A program made the translations under genes and the position numbers. The notes beneath the pieces were generated by a model. That model had not been told where the DNA came from. It was given only the letters and a program-made list of their open reading frames with translations, and made no database searches. A stretch of DNA of 64,000 nucleotides. Origin: Collybiopsis luxurians FD-317 M1. Its lineage: Eukaryota; Basidiomycota; Agaricomycetes; Agaricales; Omphalotaceae. Below, piece by piece: positions 57,833 through 64,000 of the stretch (positions are counted from its first letter, which is position 1; each line of letters begins with the position of its first letter). Where the stretch lies: positions 310,001-374,000 of the forward strand of contig KN834755.1 of assembly GCA_000827265.1 (NCBI GenBank). The letters run 5' to 3'.

Positions 57833-59362
57833 TTAAAGCTCACGAGGACCCAAAAATTCTGGTTGCCAGCTCGATCCTCCGCGATGATTGAGGCCAGTCA
57901 CAACCAAGTTGTTCAGCGGAGTGCGACCCCAGCAGCCAAGGTCCTCCGCCGGGTCCCAGATCCAATTACCTTTCTACACGGGGTCAAACGATGAATTTAA
58001 AGGGCAACTTCGAATGACATACCTGAGCCTCCTTGTAAAACGACTCGATAGCAGCGACGATACTGAGGAGCAGCGAAAGCCGCGTCATTCCTGCATCAGG
58101 AAGTGTGATGTTACGCACAAAACAAGCGCTCCCGCCGTTGGCGCAGCGGTGATACCCAGGCCACTAAGTAACAAGAACACAAGAACACATTTTGTCAGCG
58201 CGTAACTCTCGGAAAAACTTTCAAAAGACCTACACAGATGTGAATTTTGAGCTGCCTGTAACACCAAGGCATCATTTTCTGGCTGAGGACAATATCGTTC
58301 GTACCCTCGATGATTGGGTGATACTTTGGCTCTGGATTAAGACAGTCGGACAGGCGAACGCCAAGTACCGGCGCTTTTTTCATTCTGAACGGTATGGGCT
58401 TAATGGAAGACATGCCTTTGTTAATGCGGTGGTCGTCGTCGTAAATCCGCTGAGGAACAAGTGCGCAGTTTCTAGGATATAGATGGCCTTCGAAAAGGGG
58501 GTAAGGATTTTCAGAAAGGCGAGGATTCACGACATGCTTAGAGGCGTTGCTTTTAGCGCGGGGACGCTGAGATGTAGTGTGGGGAAGGTTTCGAGTCTGT
58601 GCGTGACTCGAGCGCGTTGGAGTTCGAACAGGTCCGGACTTTTGACGAATCATGAGTAACTACGAATACGCAAATGAAAAACATGTTTCGTACCTGCGCC
58701 TCTTTGACTGGATACCCCGCTGTACCATCTAAGGACTGTGGGTACTGAGTTTGATATTGCGTTTCTTTAAAACGATTTCCTGGAAGGAAATGCGGATGGT
58801 CGAAACGAGGAACCTGATTCTGTGACCCAGTCGATTGGTTTGAATGACTGGAGTAACCAGCAAAGACATGCGAGCTGCCTCCGCTGCCTTCCATCTGGCC
58901 GAAGCTTCCTGGGTGCTCCAGAGAGTTTCGGCGCTCTGAAAGCGGAGCAGCCGTCACAGGAGGGACCTGCGTCGCGGCGTAAGAACTATGGTGGTAAACC
59001 GATACAGGAACGGGGGACGACGTCGGAGCGTACGTGCCTCCACCCAGGTTCATCACCGGCATGGACTGGACGGGGTAATTTTGGTGTACCGGTACACCAG
59101 AATAGTGCCCGTGTGGATAGTAAACGTCGCCCGAACCACTAGGGTGGCGTGCGCTGTGATGAGAACTATGCCCAGCATAGTATTGCACTCCGGAAACCAC
59201 TGGGCTCTGCTGGGTGGCTCTCGAGGAAGTCGGAAAGAGTGACGACTGATAGTGCAATTGCGCCGGCGCGATTACACCATTGGGAGAGCTGTCAGAGTGG
59301 TGATGGGATCGTTGCACAGGGCCAGCCTGAGCGAGGATCTGTCCGGGAGTGAGGTACGGCAT
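57833..59362 (-). CDS. Agaricomycete hypothetical protein, WPGY/SWQPE family (451 aa)
   Basis: Four exons: 59362-58694, 58638-58234, 58163-58023 and 57973-57833, in phase. Residues 1-223 are disordered, rich in His/Ser/Tyr/Pro (MPYLTPGQILAQAGP). The C-terminal domain has NPRLSENPYPLFEGHLYP, GVRLSDCL, YRQLKIHICWPGY, then a helix LSLLLSIVAAIESFYKEA and the end NNLVVTGLNHRGGSSWQPEF. The I-x-WPGY ... I-x2-F ... GSSWQPE order is common in uncharacterised mushroom proteins with a disordered N-terminus. The donor at TGT|GTAGGT is needed to reach WPGY in frame. No function can be assigned. Confidence 0.65.
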
Positions 59363-60231
59363 TGCGAGAGGCGAAAGAAAAGCGAAAGAGAGTGTGTAAA
59401 GGAGAGAAAGAGGTTAAGTTATGATAAAGCTCATTGTCGCGAAAAAACTTCATATATACCTCCGTGAATCGTGACTCTTGGATTGTAGGATGTCACACCA
59501 GAGGCCAGAAAAATCTTGGAGAGGAGAAGTGAACCGAGCGAGCATTGTTCGTCGGGTGCAGAAACGGTCCAAACTGTGGAAAGAAAGGTATTGAGATCGG
59601 CATCCAGAGTAAAAGACAATGGATATGTTCCTAACTTGAAAGTCCGCAAACGCTACGATTCGTTCAATCCATGCTTTAGATATGAGTTATACAGCTTCGA
59701 CATTGTTTGGACATTCATTCGAGCACCACAATTGAATCTAAATGAGGCAATGAAGAGATTTGTTTGAGTCATTCGTCGAAGAGATCCTTGCCTAATGGGG
59801 ATTGATAGAATACTCTGGTCGCCAAGAATTCCTTTGAGATGTCTTCAAAAACATTGGTAAAAGACGAGAACCGCGAAGGAGGATGGCTAGAAAGAAAAAC
59901 GATAGACGCACTGCGCGGTCTCCCACGAACCTTCTACTTCGGTCCGACAGTGGACATTCTCCAGAGCCCTCAAAAAAATCACGCCGAAGGATTGCACAGA
60001 ATGATGTCAAAGATTAAATCAATTTAAATAGAACGTTACGTGTACAGAACACAATGAGCACAGACGATGATAGCCTTAAACAGCATACTTAAGAATCGAA
60101 AGCTTAAAACTGTTCCATAAAACAGAGAATACAATCTTCGGAACGTTATTATGAGCGAGAGAAAGACATTTGATGAATCAAACTTACCAAGTATAATAAG
60201 GAACGAAGTGTATCCTCGGAACTCTATGAGT
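59363..60231. other. Intergenic, no gene seen
   Basis: Separates the WPGY gene from the 3' end of eIF5. Small frames at 59516-60027 show no support. Confidence 0.45.
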
Positions 60232-61625
60232 TCACTCGTCGGAATCTTCGTCATCAGCTTCTTCAAGCCACTGCAAAAGATGAGTTGCCGCACAGGAGAA
60301 AAGGTACACCTGAACATACCTTCAAGAAAGGTTCGCTCGCCTTTCTGACCTTCTTACTTGTCTCCTTGTCGACGTACTTCTTGCTGACGTGAGTACCCCA
60401 GGAAGTGATAACTTCCTCTTCGAGGATATCGCTTTGATAGAAGGCCATGAGGATCTTGGGCACGGTAGGGATGAGATCAGGGTGAGAAAGTCCTACAAGG
60501 CACTCCATTCCACCGAGTAGGGCTTTCTGGTGCTTCTCGGACGTAACCATCTAAGGAATGCAACACGTCTCTAACTGGTAAGGAAAGGAAGGGAAAGGAT
60601 CATGTACCTTAGCAAAGAGAGGAGCATACTTGGGGATTTCGGCAAGCACATTCTCGGTAAACAAGGCCTGGACGAGAACTGCAATGGACTTATGCTTGCT
60701 CTCGATACCAAGGTCTTCGGCCTTCTTATACACAGAGACCAAGAACGCCTTAGTATCTTCATCACCGTCCCGATTTTCCTCGACCCACGTTCCAAGTTGA
60801 CTATAAGGGCTGTTGGCGTCATCGTCACTACCGTCATCATCTCCAAGGGAAGCGGCAGCCAGTCCGCCCTCGAGGGCCTTAATACGCTGTTTGACGGCTT
60901 CTGGAGAGGTGTCGGCAGACCAGTCTTCCTTGGCCAAGGCAGTTTCGGCGTTCAAGTCCTTCGCCTCAGCCTTGATTTTCTTAGTCAGTTCGTCATCACT
61001 CTCCGCACCGTTCTCAGCGGGAGACGCCTCGGCTTCGGGCGAATCACCACCACCTCCGACACCTGTCGCCGCATCACCAGTACCGGTTTTCTTCTTCCCT
61101 TTTTTGACCTTAACAGGAGGATTTTTCAAGATGAAGGTAGTGAGCTTATGACGCATATCGACGCCAGTACGTTCACCACAAGCTTTACAATCACGAATGA
61201 TGTCCTCGGTCCGGCCTTGCTTGAGAATGACAAGCTCCGTCTCCGGGTTCTTGCAGGACTTGCAGAGAACGAATTTGTCGATGAAGCCGTCAAGCAGTTC
61301 GCGGAGACGATTAGCGTCATGGGCGCCGTTGACGATGTAGCGTTCATTCTTTTCGTCGAATGAAGTCTGAGCACCGAGTTCACAGCCAAAGAATTTGGTA
61401 GGGTAAGTGGGGGGACGACTGAGCGCACGAGCGACGTCAGCCATGTTGGGAATGACAGTTTTGATGCCGTTGCCTTTGCCTTCAATTTTGGTAGTAAGAA
61501 GGGGCATTCTATACAAAGAAAATGATTATTGCAAAGCGGGAAGAACAAGGTCTGCAGACTCACCGGTAGCGATAGAATTTGTCGTCGACATCACGACGAA
61601 TGTTCACTATGCCTGCAGAAGCCAT
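60232..61625 (-). CDS. Translation initiation factor eIF5 (410 aa)
   Basis: Four exons: 61625-61564, 61508-60608, 60550-60320 and 60270-60232. The N-terminal domain (GAP for eIF2) begins [20 protein letters not shown], whose Arg-15-region loop is required for GTPase activation, with [14 protein letters not shown] and the zinc ribbon [13 protein letters not shown] ... [21 protein letters not shown] charged linker follows (KKGKKKTG, acidic GDDDGSDDD). The C-terminal W2/HEAT domain has [27 protein letters not shown] and ends in [12 protein letters not shown], the aromatic/acidic box that contacts eIF2-beta and eIF3. Cytosolic, in the multifactor complex. Confidence 0.96.
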
Positions 61626-62019
61626 ATTGGGCTGATTTTAACGCTTTAAAAGAAGAAACACAAATGAGCTTGAAAAAAAAAGAATATAAAATTGACTGGA
61701 CCGCGACTTACAAAGCTGGGTGATTTGCAAGGAAACAGTCTCTTATGTCTGGATATACCGGTTGGAGAACGAAGCATGAATCCTCTGTAGGTACAGAAGA
61801 TATGGGGGGTTGTAATGGGGGAGTAGTTGGACGAAATCGTGGAACGATTTACTTCAAACGAGCAAACAGAAAATTGTACAGAAGGGGGATGGTGGTGGTT
61901 GAGGTGAAAGGTCCGGTCTGATTCGTCACCGAAATTTTTAATTTTGCCGAGCGCCCATCGGAAAGTCTCGGATACTGCCGCGGCACGTCTCGGCCCGCCT
62001 AGGTTACTCATTCAATTTT
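61626..62019. other. Upstream region of eIF5
   Basis: No gene seen. A GGGCGCTCGG/GCCGAGCG-type GC-rich stretch lies at about 61948-62000. Confidence 0.4.
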
Positions 62020-62765
62020 ACAAAGTCCATTTATTGCAACGTGCCCAGTTCAATCGCAGCATATACTTCTGCGTTGTCTGCGGTCTGAATGTGCTAGTAG
62101 TCGGCAACACCCACCCAAAGCTGTGTCAGCTGTTACTCAGCTGCAGAGAAAAACGGGCCTTGTAAAGACAGCTGTATTGATCCTGAAGATTCAGACTGCC
62201 GTCTGCCATCTGTAGAAGCTGGTATCTTGAATGAGAGCCGGATTTCTGGGTGTTCGCAACTTCGATTCTTAATCTTAAAACGAACGTGTCTAAAGGACTT
62301 GAGGACATCGACGCTACCCTAATCACCGAAATCATACCAATATGTATTTCGATGGGTAGAAACCTTGAACCGTCTCGTACAGATGACTTCTCTGGACAGA
62401 TAGAAATATGTTTGAGCTCCTATATATATCACTTATCCGTCAATCCTACGATATCATTTGATCAAACTGTTGAGGGCGACTTGCTTGCTTCCTCCAGATA
62501 TTTTAAAGGCAGTTGGTCAATCGGGAAAGTGGTGTTGCGGGCAGGGTTCCTTCTCCATCTTGATAAAAACAATGGATCCGAATGTGCTTCGGCCAGACAG
62601 TCCTCGGCATGAATTTCAGTAACAAGGAGGTGTAAAGATCCTCGGGATGGCAACAACCGATGCAGTGGCAGGAACCCGATATAACTCGAACAAATGGAAA
62701 CAAGCTCATTATACTGAATATCCTCGGCCATTGAAAAGCAGTATTGTTCTGCGCCCTGGTACATA
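62020..62765 (-). pseudogene. Decayed DUF427 paralogue
   Basis: Pieces in order match the intact neighbour at 62810-63761: PARNTTFPIDQLPLKYLEEA (compare YYFPISELPKKYIDEG), RLRIEVANTQKSGSHSRYQL (compare VHGVEVANTNKPRFLYETG), LNLQDQYSCLYK (compare PSDTTSACPYK) and GVADY-stop-HIQTADNAEVYAA (compare GVANYYHVQTAP). Stops, frame breaks and loss of the WWY segment show it is dead. It arose by tandem duplication. Confidence 0.75.
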
Positions 62766-62809
62766 CAAATCGCAGCACATGAAAGACAAACTTAATCAGG
62801 AAATACTTT

Positions 62810-63761
62810 TCAAGCAAAATGCGTTCTTGGTCTCATCTGCTTCTCTCCGTCGATCCAAACATCTACGCGCTCATCATAGAACGCTAAAAAGCCATTAATT
62901 GTAGCGCATTCCAAATTTGCGTTCCGATACCACCAAACGGCGTCTTCTGCTTTCTTATCTGGGGCAGTTTGAACGTGATAGTAGTTTGCAACGCCCTGTA
63001 TAGAAGCATGAATATATATCGATCGGGACCGAGAAACGTACAACCTTGTAAGGACATGCGCTAGTAGTGTCCGAAGGAACTAAGAAATCCACTCTGCAGT
63101 CCGTCTGGGGAATATACGTGCGCACAGGCAACCCAGTCTCATATAGAAACCTAGGTTTGTTAGTGTTTGCAACTTCGACCCCATGAACTTCAACCCGAAC
63201 GTGTCTCGAAGACTGTAGCACATCGACGCGCTATTGTAAAAGTCGTTATTAAGATCAGCATTTATTTACCATGAAGACCTGAGAACCCGAAAACCAACCT
63301 TGTACGGATCCTTTGGGTGAACAAACACCTGCTCATCTTCCTCGTACCACATATCCATCGAATCAAATACGATTTTGAATAACCCCGCCAGATCTCCATC
63401 GGACTCTCCAAACACGGTCAAAGCCTCTTTCGCCCGCCTATCTCCAACTACGATATCATACTTGGTCAGCCCTTCAGATGTAACTTGTTTACTTCCTTCA
63501 TCAATGTATTTTTTAGGCAACTCGCTGATAGGAAAGTAATACTGTGGGTAATACTTGTGCTCCCACCTACGCCGAATTCAAATTAACGGGCAAAATCTCA
63601 GATGCAAGCGACGACTACCCAACTTACACGAGTTTGGCTTTACGCGTGTCAATGATCAAAGCTCCTCCAAACAGAGCTCTGACGCGTTTGAGACAGTTTT
63701 CGACGTGGGTCTTGATAAAGCTTGGAGGTTCGAATGTGGTGGTGGTGGTGGTAGTGGACAT
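62810..63761 (-). CDS. DUF427 domain protein
   Basis: Four exons starting at MSTTTTTTTFEPPSFIKTHV (63761). The first splice gives AKLVWEHKYYPQYYFPISEL. The domain appears twice in reduced form: an N-terminal half (VRALFGGALIIDTRKAKLVWE ... DMWYEEDEQVFVHPKDPYK) and a full C-terminal half (HVRVEVHGVEVANTNKPRFL, YIPQTDCRVDFLVPSDT, CPYKGVANYYHV, AVWWYRNANLECATINGFLA, FYDERVDVWIDG). DUF427 is a small beta-barrel family common in fungi and bacteria, with no settled role. No targeting signal seen. Ends HFA at 62810. Confidence 0.88.
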
Positions 63762-64000
63762 TTTTGCGGTGTTGACTCTGAGTCTCCACGATTGATATAT
63801 CACGGGTACGATGGTGCAGCTGACCTGCAAGGTGCACGCTGACGAAGACGAATCACTTACTCATCCCAGGGTGCATACATCTTACTAAGGATAGGAGCGT
63901 TTATACACCGCATTCCACACGGTGCCGTGCTGTCCGCGAAGGGCTTGAATTAAGCTTCGAGAAACAGAAACTTAATAGAACACGAATTCGCCGACAAGCA

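Noticed and set aside
57833..58088. A separate small secreted protein starting MTRLSLLLSIVAAIES
   Set aside because: The same frame runs upstream to WPGYHRC and joins the previous exon in phase through a GTAGGT donor. The WPGY ... SWQPE order matches a larger hypothetical family, so this is the C-terminus of the 57833-59362 gene.
60602..61363. A 253-codon plus-strand open frame
   Set aside because: It is antisense to the eIF5 coding exon, which has strong family motifs.

Overview
The window is a stretch of a filamentous basidiomycete genome, most likely an agaricomycete. The genes have many short introns (about 45-70 nt, GT-AG), the spacing is compact on both strands, and several families are typical of mushrooms. 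These include a GCN4-like bZIP, a multi-pass membrane family, a secreted CBM19-like protein and degenerate kinase-like proteins. The genus cannot be fixed from sequence alone. A run of N (32664-33314) marks an assembly gap. I rebuilt gene models by hand from splice sites and checked exon phases. Coordinates give whole genes including introns; exon positions are in the evidence text.

Layout. 1-4.3 kb: a duplicated block on the minus strand with two paralogous two-exon genes for tiny secreted peptides. 4.3-7.2 kb: a beta-carbonic anhydrase and a seven-pass membrane protein. 7.2-15.0 kb: an accessory region with a MITE, a fusion of a mushroom-specific domain to a GCN4-like bZIP, a decayed zinc-finger gene and a fragment of the membrane-protein gene. 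15.4-23 kb, minus strand: a secreted CBM19-like protein, a DEDDy 3'-5' exonuclease, a short-chain dehydrogenase and a DUF676 lipase. 24.9-28.2 kb: a Puf-family RNA-binding protein.

28.2-52.3 kb is the most unusual part. It holds four members of one pseudokinase family: A and B on the plus strand, C and D on the minus strand. They flank an intact IWS1/SPN1 gene, a six-hairpin glycosidase and an acyl-CoA ligase ending in SKL. Copy A is followed by a broken duplicate of IWS1, so A+IWS1-psi and B+IWS1 form a tandem segmental duplication. Copy A and IWS1-psi each carry a hAT-like insertion with an 8-bp target duplication, and the paralogous copy gives the empty site in each case.

52.4-63.8 kb: a secreted hypothetical protein, an uncharacterised WYFHR/RGGSRKGLD protein, an ATO/GPR1-type acetate transporter, a WPGY/SWQPE-type hypothetical protein, translation factor eIF5, and an intact DUF427 gene beside a decayed paralogue. 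The housekeeping genes (IWS1, eIF5, Puf) form a conserved backbone; the peptide pair, the bZIP fusion and the pseudokinase cluster are lineage-specific additions with traces of recent duplication and transposition.
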